From the NCBI RefSeq assembly GCF_947494875.1, contig NZ_CANLWM010000004.1, forward strand, positions 310,001 to 374,000: DNA of 64,000 nt, given 5' to 3'. Positions 36,691 through 45,464 of this stretch are shown piece after piece. The notes beneath the pieces are model-generated. The model was not told the origin of the DNA. It saw only the letters and a program-made list of their open reading frames with translations, and did not search any database. Position 1 is the stretch's first letter, and the number at the start of each line of letters is the position of its first letter. Source of the DNA: an uncultured Williamsia sp. GTDB taxonomy: Bacteria > Actinomycetota > Actinomycetes > Mycobacteriales > Mycobacteriaceae. A program made the translations under genes and the position numbers.

Positions 36691-37740
36691 ATGGATTTCA
36701 CGCCGGATCCGACCGCCGTCGCCGTCGCCGACGTCGCGACCGACGTGCTGCGCCGGCACGAGCCGGTCTGGGACGACCGCTTCGACCGCGCCGGCGGCTT
36801 CGAGGAACGACTGTGGTCGGCGATGGGCGACGCGGGCATGACCGTGTTGCCGCTCTCGGAGTCCCGTGGCGGGGACGCGGTCGGGGTCCTCGGACTGGCT
36901 CCCCTGTTACGCGCGCTCGGCCAGGACGCCGCCGTGACACCCGCCCTGGGGACGCTCGCGGCCGCCGTCGCCGCGGGTGACACGCCCGCGGCGGGGACCG
37001 TCGCCGAGATCGTCTCGGCCGGTGGCCATGTCGCCGTGGCGGTCTCGGAGCCGGGTGCCGCGCTCACCCCGAGTCCGCAGACATCCGTGGTCGACGGTCG
37101 GGTCACGGGCACCAAGACCGGTGTCCTGCACGCCGAGACGGCACGCGCGGTCGTCGTCACCACCGACACCGGAGCCCTCCTCGTCCCCGTGAACGCGCCC
37201 GGCGTCACGATGCAGCGCACCCCGACGTCCTCGGGATGGGGCGAGTACACGGTCACCTTCGACCGCACACCCGTCGACGTCGAGGCCGCCACCCTGGGCG
37301 GTGACGCGCGCGTCGTCCGCGATCTCCACCGCTTCGCGCTCGCCGCCTACGCCGACGGTCTCGTCGCCGGCGCCACCAGGATCACCGCCGACCACGTCAC
37401 CCAGCGGGAGCAGTTCGGCAAGCCGATCGGCACCTTCCAGGCGGTCAGCCAGCAGATCGCCGACATCTACGTCATCGGCCGGTCGATGAACCTCGCCGTC
37501 ACCGCGGCGGGATGGCGGCTGGCCGAGGGGCTCGACGCCGACCGCGACCTCGCGCTCGCGACGTGGTGGTTGGCCGCGGAGTTGCCCGCCACGGTCCGCA
37601 CCATGACCCATCTGCACGGCGGCGTCGGTGTCGACATCACCTACCCGCTGCACCGCTACTTCTCCGTCGTCAAGGATCTCGCACGACTCGTCGGAGGGGC
37701 CACGGCCCGCCTCGACGAGCTCGCCGAGCAGGAGTTCTGA
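36691..37740 (+). CDS. chsE1: ChsE1 (FadE28-like) acyl-CoA dehydrogenase subunit
   Basis: A 349-residue short ACAD. REQFGKPIGTFQAVSQQIAD and MTHLHGGVGVDITYPLHRYF are ACAD C-terminal helices; the N-terminal part is divergent and its substrate region is poorly conserved, as in ChsE1 (FadE28, Rv3544c, 339 residues). ChsE1 and ChsE2 form an alpha2-beta2 enzyme that introduces the double bond into the three-carbon side chain of 3-oxo-4-pregnene-20-carboxyl-CoA. It is first in the operon chsE1-chsE2-chsH2-chsH1-ltp2-fadD, the same order as Rv3544c-Rv3540c. A stop-ATG spacing of one base to chsE2 indicates coupling. Confidence 0.92.
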   Translation: MDFTPDPTAVAVADVATDVLRRHEPVWDDRFDRAGGFEERLWSAMGDAGMTVLPLSESRGGDAVGVLGLAPLLRALGQDAAVTPALGTLAAAVAAGDTPAAGTVAEIVSAGGHVAVAVSEPGAALTPSPQTSVVDGRVTGTKTGVLHAETARAVVVTTDTGALLVPVNAPGVTMQRTPTSSGWGEYTVTFDRTPVDVEAATLGGDARVVRDLHRFALAAYADGLVAGATRITADHVTQREQFGKPIGTFQAVSQQIADIYVIGRSMNLAVTAAGWRLAEGLDADRDLALATWWLAAELPATVRTMTHLHGGVGVDITYPLHRYFSVVKDLARLVGGATARLDELAEQEF

Positions 37741-37741
37741 G

Positions 37742-38908
37742 ATGTTCATCGACCTCACGCCCGAGCAACGCGCCCTCAAGGCCGAACTGCGCGAGTACTT
37801 CTCGTCGCTCATCTCGCCCGAGGAACAGGCGGTGATGCGCACCGAGCGCCACGGACCCACCTACCGGGCGGTGATCCGGCGGATGGGCGCCGACGGTTGG
37901 CTCGGCGTCGGCTGGCCGACGGAGTACGGCGGCAAGGGCTTCGGTGAGATCGAGCAGCAGATCTTCGTCAACGAGGCCGCCCGCGCGGACATCCCGCTGC
38001 CCGCGGTGACGTTGCAGACCGTCGGGCCGACGCTGCAGACGTACGGCACGCAGGAGCAGAAAGACCGCTTCCTGCCCGCGATCCTCGCGGGCGAGGTGCA
38101 CTTCGCGATCGGTTACAGCGAGCCGGGCGCCGGCACCGACCTCGCATCGCTGCGCACCTCCGCCGTCCGGCAGGGCGACGAGTACATCGTGAACGGCCAG
38201 AAGCTCTGGACCACGGGCGGCCACGACGCCGACTTCGTGTGGTTGGCCGTCCGGACGGATCCCGACGCCCCCAAGCACAAGGGCATCTCGATCCTCATCG
38301 TCGACACCAGCGATCCCGGGTACAGCTTCACCCCGATCATCACCGCCGACGGCGCCCACCACGTCAACGCGACGTACTACTCCGACGTTCGAGTCCCGGT
38401 CGGGATGCTCGTCGGCGAGGAGAACCGCGGCTGGAAGCTGTTGACCACCCAGCTCAACCACGAGCGCGTGATGCTGGGGCCGGCCGGTCGCATGGAGGGC
38501 GTGCTCGCGCGGGTCGCGGCCTGGGCGGAACGGCCCGGGGCCGACGGCACCGTGCCCGCCAAGAACCCCGACGTGAAGCGGGCCCTCGCCGACATCGCCG
38601 GGCACGCGCGGATCAACGAGCTGCTGAACTGGCAGGTGGCGTCCTCGGGCAACGAGGCGATCTCCATGGCCGACGCCGCCGCCACCAAGGTCTTCGCGAC
38701 CGAACGCATCCAGCGCATCGGCCGCCTCGTCGACGAGATCGTGGGCCGATACGGCGATTTCACCGACCCGGAGACCGTGGCCCTCGTCGACTGGCTCGAC
38801 GCGCAGCAGAAGCGGAACTCGGTGATCACGTTCGGCGGCGGCGTGAACGAGGTCATGCGCGACATGATCTCCACCGCCGGACTCGGTCTGCCCCGAGCGG
38901 CGCGGTGA
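37742..38908 (+). CDS. chsE2: ChsE2 (FadE29-like) acyl-CoA dehydrogenase subunit
   Basis: A 388-residue ACAD, matching FadE29/ChsE2 (387 residues). MFIDLTPEQRALKAELREYF, IGYSEPGAGTDLASLRTSAV and the middle-domain WTTGGHDADFVWLAVRTDPD are typical, and the C-terminal VITFGGGVNEVMRDMI is that of this subfamily. Partner of ChsE1 in side-chain dehydrogenation. ATG 37742 is the second base after the chsE1 stop; the frame upstream is a shadow of chsE1. The next gene starts 7 bases after its stop. Confidence 0.94.
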   Translation: MFIDLTPEQRALKAELREYFSSLISPEEQAVMRTERHGPTYRAVIRRMGADGWLGVGWPTEYGGKGFGEIEQQIFVNEAARADIPLPAVTLQTVGPTLQTYGTQEQKDRFLPAILAGEVHFAIGYSEPGAGTDLASLRTSAVRQGDEYIVNGQKLWTTGGHDADFVWLAVRTDPDAPKHKGISILIVDTSDPGYSFTPIITADGAHHVNATYYSDVRVPVGMLVGEENRGWKLLTTQLNHERVMLGPAGRMEGVLARVAAWAERPGADGTVPAKNPDVKRALADIAGHARINELLNWQVASSGNEAISMADAAATKVFATERIQRIGRLVDEIVGRYGDFTDPETVALVDWLDAQQKRNSVITFGGGVNEVMRDMISTAGLGLPRAAR

Positions 38909-38915
38909 GCCGCCG

Positions 38916-39959
38916 GTGACCCTGCAGAGCGTGAGCCCCGCCGCCCTCGAGGCCGACCGGATCCGCGCGGCCGCCGACGCCATCCGTGCGCAGGGTGCGA
39001 GTTCCCCTGTCGCAGGACGTGATCCGGTGAACACGCCGATGATCGCGAACTGGACCGAGGCCATCGGTGACAGCAACGCGATCTACTCCGACGACTCCGC
39101 TGCCCGCGCCGCGGGGTGGGACGGTGTCGTCGCACCGCCGGCGATGGCACAGGTGTGGACGATGCGTGGACTGCACGGTCGTCGCACCGACGACGACCCG
39201 CTGGGCGCGGCGTCCGCGCTGTTCGACGAGGCCGGCTACACCTCGGTGGTCGCGACGAACTGCGACTCGACCTATCACCGCTATCTCGCGCCCGGCGAGG
39301 AGGTGACGCTCTCCGCCGAGCTGACCGACGTCGTCGGACCCAAGACCACCGGTCTGGGGGAGGGCTGGTTCTTCACCACCCGCAACGTGTGGCGGGTCGG
39401 TGACGAGGTCGTCGCCGAGATGAACTTCCGAATCCTCAAGTTCCGTCCCCCGGCAGCAGCGCCGGTGGCAGCCACGGGCATCGTCTCGTCGCTCGGAGCC
39501 GACACCGGTGACCTCGACGCCGCGACGATGATGCGTCCCAGCGCATCCCGTGACACGGCGTTCTTCTGGGAGGGTGTGCGCGAGCACGAGCTGCGCATCC
39601 AGCGCCGACCCGACGGCGCCCTCGTCCACCCACCCGTCCCGGCGTTGTGGGCACCGCCGGGCGAGCCGACCGATCACGTCGTCGCGACGGGACGGGGGAT
39701 CGTCCACAGCTTCGTCGTCCACCACGCCCCCCGGGTACCCGGCCGCACGCTGCCGTTCGTCGTCGCCCTCGTCGAACTCGACGAGGGGGTCCGGATGCTG
39801 GGCCAGCTGCGCGGTGTGGACCCGTCGACGGTGCGCATCGGTCTACCGGTCGAGGTCGAGTTCCTCGACTTCCCCGCCGATCCCGACGGGCCACCCGGCG
39901 CCGACGGGCCGTGGACCCTGTACGCGTGGCGCGCCCGCGAGACCGGAGACGACGCATGA
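38916..39959 (+). CDS. chsH2: ChsH2-like MaoC hydratase subunit fused to DUF35
   Basis: A 347-residue two-domain protein: a MaoC-type hotdog domain (about 30-180; ANWTEAIGDSNAIYSDDSAA, YTSVVATNCDSTYHRYLAPG) and a C-terminal DUF35 domain (about 210-340; WEGVREHELRIQRRPDGALV, GRGIVHSFVVHHAPRVPG). This is ChsH2 (Rv3542c), whose hotdog half pairs with ChsH1 to hydrate the side-chain enoyl-CoA and whose DUF35 half pairs with Ltp2 in the aldol cleavage. The DUF35 part has no cysteines, so its usual zinc ribbon is gone. GTG 38916 is the track start; GTG 38931 is also possible. It ends in an ATGA overlap with chsH1. Confidence 0.92.
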   Translation: MTLQSVSPAALEADRIRAAADAIRAQGASSPVAGRDPVNTPMIANWTEAIGDSNAIYSDDSAARAAGWDGVVAPPAMAQVWTMRGLHGRRTDDDPLGAASALFDEAGYTSVVATNCDSTYHRYLAPGEEVTLSAELTDVVGPKTTGLGEGWFFTTRNVWRVGDEVVAEMNFRILKFRPPAAAPVAATGIVSSLGADTGDLDAATMMRPSASRDTAFFWEGVREHELRIQRRPDGALVHPPVPALWAPPGEPTDHVVATGRGIVHSFVVHHAPRVPGRTLPFVVALVELDEGVRMLGQLRGVDPSTVRIGLPVEVEFLDFPADPDGPPGADGPWTLYAWRARETGDDA

Positions 39960-40384
39960 CCGCCCCCACCGCACCACCGACGGTCGCCGTCGGTGACACG
40001 CTCCCGGAACTGCGGATCGAGGCGACACCGACTTTCATCGTCTCGACCGCCCTGGCCACCCGGGACTTCCAGGACGTCCACCACGACCGCGATCTCGCAC
40101 AGGCCAAGGGGTCCAAGGACATCTTCGTCAACATCCTCACCGACACCGGTCTGGTCGGCCGGTTCGTCACCGACTGGGCGGGTCAGCGCGCGCAGATCCG
40201 GTCGATCACACTGCGACTCGGGGTTCCCTGGTACGCCTACGACGCGATGGTGATGACGGGGACCGTGACGGCCCTCGACGCCGGTGTCGCGACCGTCGAC
40301 GTCGTCGGGACGAACGCGCTCGGCAAGCACGTCACCTCGACGGTCACGGTCGTCCTCGACCGCACCGCGCAGGACGCGTCATGA
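39956..40384 (+). CDS. chsH1: ChsH1-like MaoC hydratase subunit
   Basis: A 142-residue single-hotdog MaoC protein. FIVSTALATRDFQDVHHDRD and GSKDIFVNILTDTGLVGRFV contain the hydratase motif with the Asp/His catalytic pair (D-x-x-x-x-H), which lies in this subunit of the ChsH1-ChsH2 heterotetramer. Equivalent to Rv3541c (129 residues). It is enclosed by ATGA overlaps at both ends (with chsH2 and ltp2), so translation is tightly coupled. Confidence 0.93.
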   Translation: MTAPTAPPTVAVGDTLPELRIEATPTFIVSTALATRDFQDVHHDRDLAQAKGSKDIFVNILTDTGLVGRFVTDWAGQRAQIRSITLRLGVPWYAYDAMVMTGTVTALDAGVATVDVVGTNALGKHVTSTVTVVLDRTAQDAS

Positions 40385-41559
40385 CCCGCTTCGCACTGTC
40401 GGGTGCCGCGGCGATCGTCGGTATCGGTGCCACCGACTTCTCGAAGGACTCCGGCCGCAGCGAGCTGCGTCTCGCTGCGGAGGCGGTGACCGCGGCTGTC
40501 GCCGACGCCGGGCTGACGCCCGCCGACGTCGACGGTCTCGTCTCGTTCACGATGGACACCAACACCGAGATCGCCGTGGCGCGTGCCGCCGGCATCGGCG
40601 AGCTGACCTACTTCTCGCGCATCCACTACGGCGGCGGTGCAGCGTGTTCCACCGTCCAGCAGGCAGCGATGGCCGTCGCGACCGGTGTGGCCGACGTCGT
40701 CGTCGCCTACCGGGCGTTCAACGAGCGGTCGGGGATGCGGTTCGGGCAGGTCAACGCCGGCCTGGCCGCGCAGGACAACTCCTCGGGCACCGACAACGCG
40801 TTCAGCTATCCGCACGGGTTGTCGACGCCGGCGGCGTTCGTGGCCATGGTCGCCCAGCGGTACATGCACGAGTACGGCGCCACGAGTGAGGATTTCGGGC
40901 GGGTCGCCGTCGTCGACCGCAAGCACGCCGCGGTGAACCCGAACGCCTTCTTCCTCGGCAAGCCGATCACCCTGGAGGACCATCAGAACTCGCGGTGGAT
41001 CGCCGAGCCGCTGCACCTGCTGGACTGCTGTCAGGAGTCGGACGGCGGTGTGGCGCTGGTGATCACGTCGCCGGAGCGGGCGAGGGATCTGCCGCACACG
41101 CCGGTGACGATCGCGGGCGCCGCATCGGGGAGCGGTCAGGACCAGTACATCATGACCAGCTACTACCGCGACGACCTCGCGGGACTGCCCGAGATGGGGC
41201 TGGTCGGCCGACAGCTGTGGGACCAGTCGGGTCTGGGCCCGGACGACATGGACGTCGCCGTCCTCTACGACCACTTCACCCCGTACACCCTGATGCAACT
41301 CGAGGAACTCGGCTTCTGCGGCCGGGGCGAGGCCAAGGACCTCGTCCGCGAGCCCGGCGCGCTCGAGGTGGGGGGCCGTCTGCCCCTCAACACCCACGGC
41401 GGGCAGCTCGGCGAGGCCTACATCCACGGGATGAACGGCATCGCCGAGGCGGTCCGTCAGCTGCGCGGGACCTCGGTCAACCAGGTCCCCGACGCCCACC
41501 GCGCCGTCGTCACGGCCGGTACCGGAGTCCCCACGAGCGGATTGGTTCTCACGCGATGA
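40381..41559 (+). CDS. ltp2: Ltp2-like steroid side-chain aldolase (thiolase fold)
   Basis: A 392-residue thiolase-superfamily protein of the SCP-x/Ltp group (Rv3540c, 386 residues). IVGIGATDFSKDSGRSELRL at the N-terminus, YGGGAACSTVQQAAMAVATG and the C-terminal LNTHGGQLGEAYIHGMNGIA are Ltp marks. In Ltp2 the activity is retro-aldol cleavage of the 17-hydroxy-3-oxo-pregnenyl-carboxyl-CoA to androstenedione and propionyl-CoA, carried out in complex with the DUF35 domain of ChsH2, encoded two genes upstream. ATGA overlaps join it to chsH1 and to the following CoA ligase. Confidence 0.93.
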   Translation: MTRFALSGAAAIVGIGATDFSKDSGRSELRLAAEAVTAAVADAGLTPADVDGLVSFTMDTNTEIAVARAAGIGELTYFSRIHYGGGAACSTVQQAAMAVATGVADVVVAYRAFNERSGMRFGQVNAGLAAQDNSSGTDNAFSYPHGLSTPAAFVAMVAQRYMHEYGATSEDFGRVAVVDRKHAAVNPNAFFLGKPITLEDHQNSRWIAEPLHLLDCCQESDGGVALVITSPERARDLPHTPVTIAGAASGSGQDQYIMTSYYRDDLAGLPEMGLVGRQLWDQSGLGPDDMDVAVLYDHFTPYTLMQLEELGFCGRGEAKDLVREPGALEVGGRLPLNTHGGQLGEAYIHGMNGIAEAVRQLRGTSVNQVPDAHRAVVTAGTGVPTSGLVLTR

Positions 41560-43229
41560 CCGACACCACCCTGCCGCCCACCACCGAGAGCACCGCCGAG
41601 GTCGCGACCGACTTCAACCTCGGCGACATCTTCGAGGCCATCGCCGACGCCGTCCCCGACCGGCCCGCGATCGGCTTCGAGGGCACCGACGTCAGCTACC
41701 GCGAGCTCGACGAGCGTGCCAACGCCATGGGGCATCTGCTGCAGTCCCAGGGGATCGGTCCGGGCGACCACGTCGCCCTGTACCTGAAGAACAGCCTGGA
41801 ACACGTCTACGCCATGGTCGCGCTTCTGAAGATCGGCGCGACGTCGGTGAACGTGAACTACCGCTACACCCCGGCCGAGCTGACCTACATCCTCGACAAC
41901 GCGGACGCCACAGCGGTGTTCGTCGAGCTGCCCGAGCATCAGCGGACGCTTGCCGCGGTGCTGGCGGACAGTCGGGTGCGCACGGTCCTCGTCGTGGGCG
42001 ACGTCCTCGACGAGCTCACCGAGGCGGCCGGAGACGGCGTGTCGGTGGTGCCTGTATATCTGGACGAGCACAGCACCGCACGGGATTTCCCGCCCCGCAG
42101 CGGTGACCAGCTCTACCTGCTCTACACCGGCGGCACCACCGGGTACCCGAAGGGCGTCATTTGGCGCCACGACGACTTCTTCCACAAGCCGCTGTCGGGC
42201 GGGAACCCGTACGGCCCGGAGTCGTTGACCGACCTCGCCGCGGTCGCGCACAACGCGAGCACGTTCGCGCCGCTGTCGTTCCTGCTCGCCGCCCCGCTCA
42301 TGCACGGCGCGGCGATCTACTCCCTGTTCATGTTCTTCATCAACGGCGGGCGGCTGGTGCTGCAGCGCGACTTCGTCGCGTCGAGGGTCCTCGACGCCGT
42401 GGAGGACAACGGGGTGCAGATCATCCTCATCGTCGGCGACGGGATGGGTGCGCCCCTGGTGGAGGAGATGGAACGCCGCCAGGCCGCCGGCACTCTCGAC
42501 GTGTCCGGGTTGCTGTCCGTCACCAACGGCGGTGCCATCTGGTCGACGTCGGTGCGGGAGCGGATGCGTGCGGTCAAGCCGGACCTGTGGTTCCGGGACA
42601 ACTTCGGTGCCTCGGAGACAGGCAACGACGGCGAACTGTTCATGGACGAGCACGGCACGCTGCGCTCGGCGCCGAGCCCCGGGATGACCGTGCTCGACGA
42701 GGGGCTCGACCCGCTCGAGCCGGGCTCCGACGAGATCGGGTACATCGCCCGCGTCGGCCGCGTCCCGCTCGGCTACTACAAAGACCCCGAGAAATCCGAG
42801 CGCACCTTCGTGACCCTGCCCGACGGCCGTCGGGCTGCCGTCCTCGGCGACATGGGGCGCCTCGAGGCCGACGGGAGCATCGTCTTCCTCGGCCGTGGTT
42901 CGGGCTGCATCAACACCGGTGGCGAGAAGGTGTTCCCCGAGGAGGTCGAGGCGGCCGTCCAGGGTCACCCGGGAGTGCGCGACGTCCTCGTCGTCGGCGT
43001 CCCCGACGAGCGGTTCGGACAGAAGGTCGCGGCCGTCATCTCGGCGCCCGACGGAGCGCAGCCCCCGTCCCTGGAGGATCTGCAGGCGCACTGCCGTCAG
43101 ACCCTGGCGGGGTACAAGGTGCCGCGCGTCGTCGTCGCCGTCGACACGGTCCGGCGGACCCCGGCCGGCAAGGCCGACTACCGATGGGCCGGTGCGACCG
43201 CGACCGCGGCACTGTCGCCGACCACCTAG
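41556..43229 (+). CDS. FadD19-like steroid side-chain acyl-CoA ligase
   Basis: A 557-residue ANL-family ligase. The P-loop YLLYTGGTTGYPKGVIWRHD, the FGASETGNDG segment, GRGSGCINTGGEKVFPEEVE and the catalytic Lys region RRTPAGKADYRW are all present. It resembles FadD19 (Rv3515c) and FadD17, which activate the carboxylated sterol side chain (C26 and C24 respectively); I cannot tell which length it prefers. It is the last gene of the chs operon, with an ATGA overlap with ltp2. In M. tuberculosis these ligases lie away from the ltp2 operon, so this union is a local feature. Directly after its stop begins repeat array B. Confidence 0.9.
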   Translation: MTDTTLPPTTESTAEVATDFNLGDIFEAIADAVPDRPAIGFEGTDVSYRELDERANAMGHLLQSQGIGPGDHVALYLKNSLEHVYAMVALLKIGATSVNVNYRYTPAELTYILDNADATAVFVELPEHQRTLAAVLADSRVRTVLVVGDVLDELTEAAGDGVSVVPVYLDEHSTARDFPPRSGDQLYLLYTGGTTGYPKGVIWRHDDFFHKPLSGGNPYGPESLTDLAAVAHNASTFAPLSFLLAAPLMHGAAIYSLFMFFINGGRLVLQRDFVASRVLDAVEDNGVQIILIVGDGMGAPLVEEMERRQAAGTLDVSGLLSVTNGGAIWSTSVRERMRAVKPDLWFRDNFGASETGNDGELFMDEHGTLRSAPSPGMTVLDEGLDPLEPGSDEIGYIARVGRVPLGYYKDPEKSERTFVTLPDGRRAAVLGDMGRLEADGSIVFLGRGSGCINTGGEKVFPEEVEAAVQGHPGVRDVLVVGVPDERFGQKVAAVISAPDGAQPPSLEDLQAHCRQTLAGYKVPRVVVAVDTVRRTPAGKADYRWAGATATAALSPTT

Positions 43230-43397
43230 CCATCTGTCGGGCACCTGGAGCCATTCGTTGGGCGTTTGGAGCCATTGGTTGGGCAGCGGGAACGACCCGT
43301 CGGGCACGTGGTGTCCATGGCCTGTCTCATGTGCCCAACGAACGGCTCCTGGTGCCCAACGAACGGTTCCGGGTGCCCAATGAACGGGCGCTCAGTC
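43230..43397. repeat. Inverted array of eight phased 21-nt units (array B)
   Basis: The first base after the ligase stop starts a run of 21-nt units: 43230-43250, 43251-43271, 43272-43292, 43293-43313, 43314-43334, 43335-43355, 43356-43376 and 43377-43397, the last running over the stop codon of the convergent MFS gene. Units 1-4 share CGTTGGGC and TGGAG; unit 5 is transitional; units 6-8 share CCAACGAACGG, the reverse complement of the first type. Same period, length and symmetry as array A at 4792, but an unrelated unit sequence. Confidence 0.85.
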
Positions 43398-45059
43398 CTC
43401 CGTCGCGCGAGCCGCGCCGGTGTCGATCGGTGCGGCGTCCTGCGCCTCGGGCATCCGGGTGGGCGTCCAGAACGCCAGGACAACCGATCCGACGAGGACG
43501 ATCGAGCCGAGCACGACGTAGGCCTGGCTCATGGGCTGCAGGAACGCGTTCCGCGCGCCGGATGCGATGGTGTCCGCGACTGGACCGGGGATGCGTTGGC
43601 GCAGTTGGTCGGACACCGCCGACGCCTCGGCCAGCGACCGACCGATGCGGTCGGTGATGACGTCGATCTGACCCAGGATCGACTGTCCCTCCGCGACGCG
43701 ACCGGCCGACGAGAGCTGGTCGGCGACAGCCCGGAGCTGTTCGCGGGTGGCCTCGACCGTCCCGGCGATCCGGGTGGTGAACCCTGCCGCGACGATGCTG
43801 CCGCCCAACGCCATCCCGATCGCGGCACCGAGCTCGCGGGAGGTGTCGTTGACCGCCGATGCGACGCCCTGGTTGTCCGCGGGGGTGGAGACCATGATGC
43901 CGGTCGTCGCGGGTGCGGTGCTCAGCCCGAGCCCGATCGCCATCACCGACACCTGGGCGGTGATGACCCAGTAGTCGTCGGAGTCGAAGACACCGAGGAT
44001 GACGATCCCCGCGCCGAACAGGAACATCCCCGTCGGCAGCACCGCGCGGAAACTGAACCGCACCGCGAGCCAATTGCCCAGGAGCGACGTCACCATGACG
44101 ATCAGCACCAGCGGGATGAGCGCGACGGCGGACCGCAGCGGCGAGTACCCCATGATCAGCTGGAACCGCTGCAGGATCAGGAAGAACACCCCGAAAGACC
44201 CGACGAACTGCAGCGCGATCGCCAGCGATCCCGCTCCGAACGCGCGTCGCCGGAAGAGTCGGACGTCGAGGAGGGTGCGCCGCCCGCGCAGCTGCAACGC
44301 CACGAACACACCGCCGAGAGCGAGGCCGCCGATCAGGCCGACGAGGACGAGGGGGTCGGCCCAGCCGCGGACCGGGCCCTCGATCAGACCGAAGACGACC
44401 GCGGCGACGGCCGCCGCGGAGGCGATCGACCCGAGGACGTCGAACGGTGGCGGGTCGGAGTCCCGCGAGGTGCCGATGGTCAGTGCCAGGGCCGCCATGA
44501 CCCCGGCGGCGATCGCGAAGGCGATGAAGATCGAGTGCCAGGGGAAGAACTCGAGCAGCAGGCCCGTCACGAAGAAGCCGATGATGGCGGCCCCGCCCGC
44601 TACGCCGGCCCAGATGCTCACCGCGAGAGGGCGTTTGCTCTCCGGGACACCGGAGGTGATCAGCGACAGCGTTGCCGGCATCACCAGTGCCGCACCCGCG
44701 CCGGCGACGACGCGGGTGGCGATGATCTCCGTGGGGGACGACAGCAGGATCGCCGCGACGGACGCCGCGGCGAACACCACCAGGCCGACGACGAGGACGC
44801 CGCGTCGGCCGAAGCGGTCGCCGAGCGCGCCGCAGGGAAGGAGCAGGGCCGCCAGGGTGAGCGTGTATCCGTCGACGAGCCAGGTGATCTGCGTGGACGA
44901 CGCACCGATGTCGGGCGCGATCTCCGAGAGCGCGATGTTCAACGAGGCCATCGCCGCCACCACCGCACTGAGTGCGGAGCAGGCTACGACGAGGAGCCAG
45001 ATGTCCCGCAGGGTGAGGCGATCGGCGGCCGTGGTGCTCGTCGCGGACGTGATGGTCAT
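43392..45059 (-). CDS. MFS drug:H+ antiporter, DHA2 (14-TM) family
   Basis: A 555-residue transporter with about 14 hydrophobic segments. LNIALSEIAPDIGASSTQIT with WLVDGYTLTLAALLLPCGAL is motif D1, GDRFGRRGVLVVGLVVFAAA is motif A, and ISTPADNQGVASAVNDTSRE marks motif C-like QacA/EmrB relatives. After segment 13 there is an unusual 90-residue outside loop with short heptad-like Glu/Gln/Ile content (ATREQLRAVADQLSSAGRVA). It probably exports cationic or lipophilic drugs. Divergent from the micro-ORF and TetR gene at 45231-46079. Confidence 0.93.
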   Translation of the reverse strand: MTITSATSTTAADRLTLRDIWLLVVACSALSAVVAAMASLNIALSEIAPDIGASSTQITWLVDGYTLTLAALLLPCGALGDRFGRRGVLVVGLVVFAAASVAAILLSSPTEIIATRVVAGAGAALVMPATLSLITSGVPESKRPLAVSIWAGVAGGAAIIGFFVTGLLLEFFPWHSIFIAFAIAAGVMAALALTIGTSRDSDPPPFDVLGSIASAAAVAAVVFGLIEGPVRGWADPLVLVGLIGGLALGGVFVALQLRGRRTLLDVRLFRRRAFGAGSLAIALQFVGSFGVFFLILQRFQLIMGYSPLRSAVALIPLVLIVMVTSLLGNWLAVRFSFRAVLPTGMFLFGAGIVILGVFDSDDYWVITAQVSVMAIGLGLSTAPATTGIMVSTPADNQGVASAVNDTSRELGAAIGMALGGSIVAAGFTTRIAGTVEATREQLRAVADQLSSAGRVAEGQSILGQIDVITDRIGRSLAEASAVSDQLRQRIPGPVADTIASGARNAFLQPMSQAYVVLGSIVLVGSVVLAFWTPTRMPEAQDAAPIDTGAARATED

Positions 45060-45150
45060 GCGTCAGGCCTCGGCGTCGTGGCGGTCGTGACCGCGGTGTT
45101 GTGTGATCGTGACCCCGCGACACGCCCGGCCTACCGTGCACCATATGTAA

Positions 45151-45182
45151 CTTGTGTCACTCTGGTTGTCGCTAGTCACAAG
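45151..45182. promoter_or_regulatory. Inverted repeat in the MFS promoter region
   Basis: CTTGTG (45151-45156) and CACAAG (45177-45182), 20 bases apart, in the spacer between the MFS start at 45059 and the micro-ORF at 45231. The centre-to-centre distance of 26 bp is compatible with two operator halves or two dimers. Tentative. Confidence 0.4.
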
Positions 45183-45230
45183 ATCACTCATTCCGGGTCG
45201 ACGCAGCCCCGGGCGAAAGGAACTGTGATC

Positions 45231-45362
45231 ATGGCCGCGACTCTCCCCCGCGACACATCCCACTCGAGCACGTCGGTCCGGATATGGCGGATCGTCGCCA
45301 TGCTCGCCCCTCTCGCTGCACTGGTCATCGGAATGCTGCTGGTCGTCGGCTCGATGGGCTGA
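45231..45362 (+). CDS. 43-residue single-pass membrane microprotein
   Basis: A 43-residue ORF behind GCGAAAGGA: a hydrophilic N-terminus (MAATLPRDTSHSSTSV), RIWR, then one hydrophobic helix (about 21-41, IVAMLAPLAALVIGMLLVVG) and a very short tail. It lies alone between the MFS and TetR genes on the TetR strand. Its transcription would be under the same divergent control as the MFS exporter, so it may be an accessory subunit or a stress peptide. Evidence is composition, ribosome site and position only; no family recognised. Confidence 0.6.
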   Translation: MAATLPRDTSHSSTSVRIWRIVAMLAPLAALVIGMLLVVGSMG

Positions 45363-45383
45363 GGGCCATCGTCCCTCTCCGAC

Positions 45384-45418
45384 CGAGACTAACAGCATTT
45401 TTGAGACAGGTAGTCTCG
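45384..45418. promoter_or_regulatory. Nested palindromes upstream of the TetR gene at 45465
   Basis: CGAGACTA (45384-45391) and TAGTCTCG (45411-45418) form a perfect outer repeat; GAGAC-AGGTA-GTCTC (45403-45417) forms an inner one sharing the right arm. The T-rich spacer contrasts with the GC-rich surroundings. Probable TetR autoregulatory operators. Confidence 0.65.
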
Positions 45419-45464
45419 TCACGTCCGGACCCGATCCGGCCTTCGTGACAGGCGGTGTCCCACC

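Noticed and set aside
43266-45230. Long plus-strand open frame over the MFS gene
   Set aside because: It is the antisense shadow of the 555-residue transporter, extremely rich in Arg, Asp, Gly and Gln; only its last 43 codons are independent and plausible.
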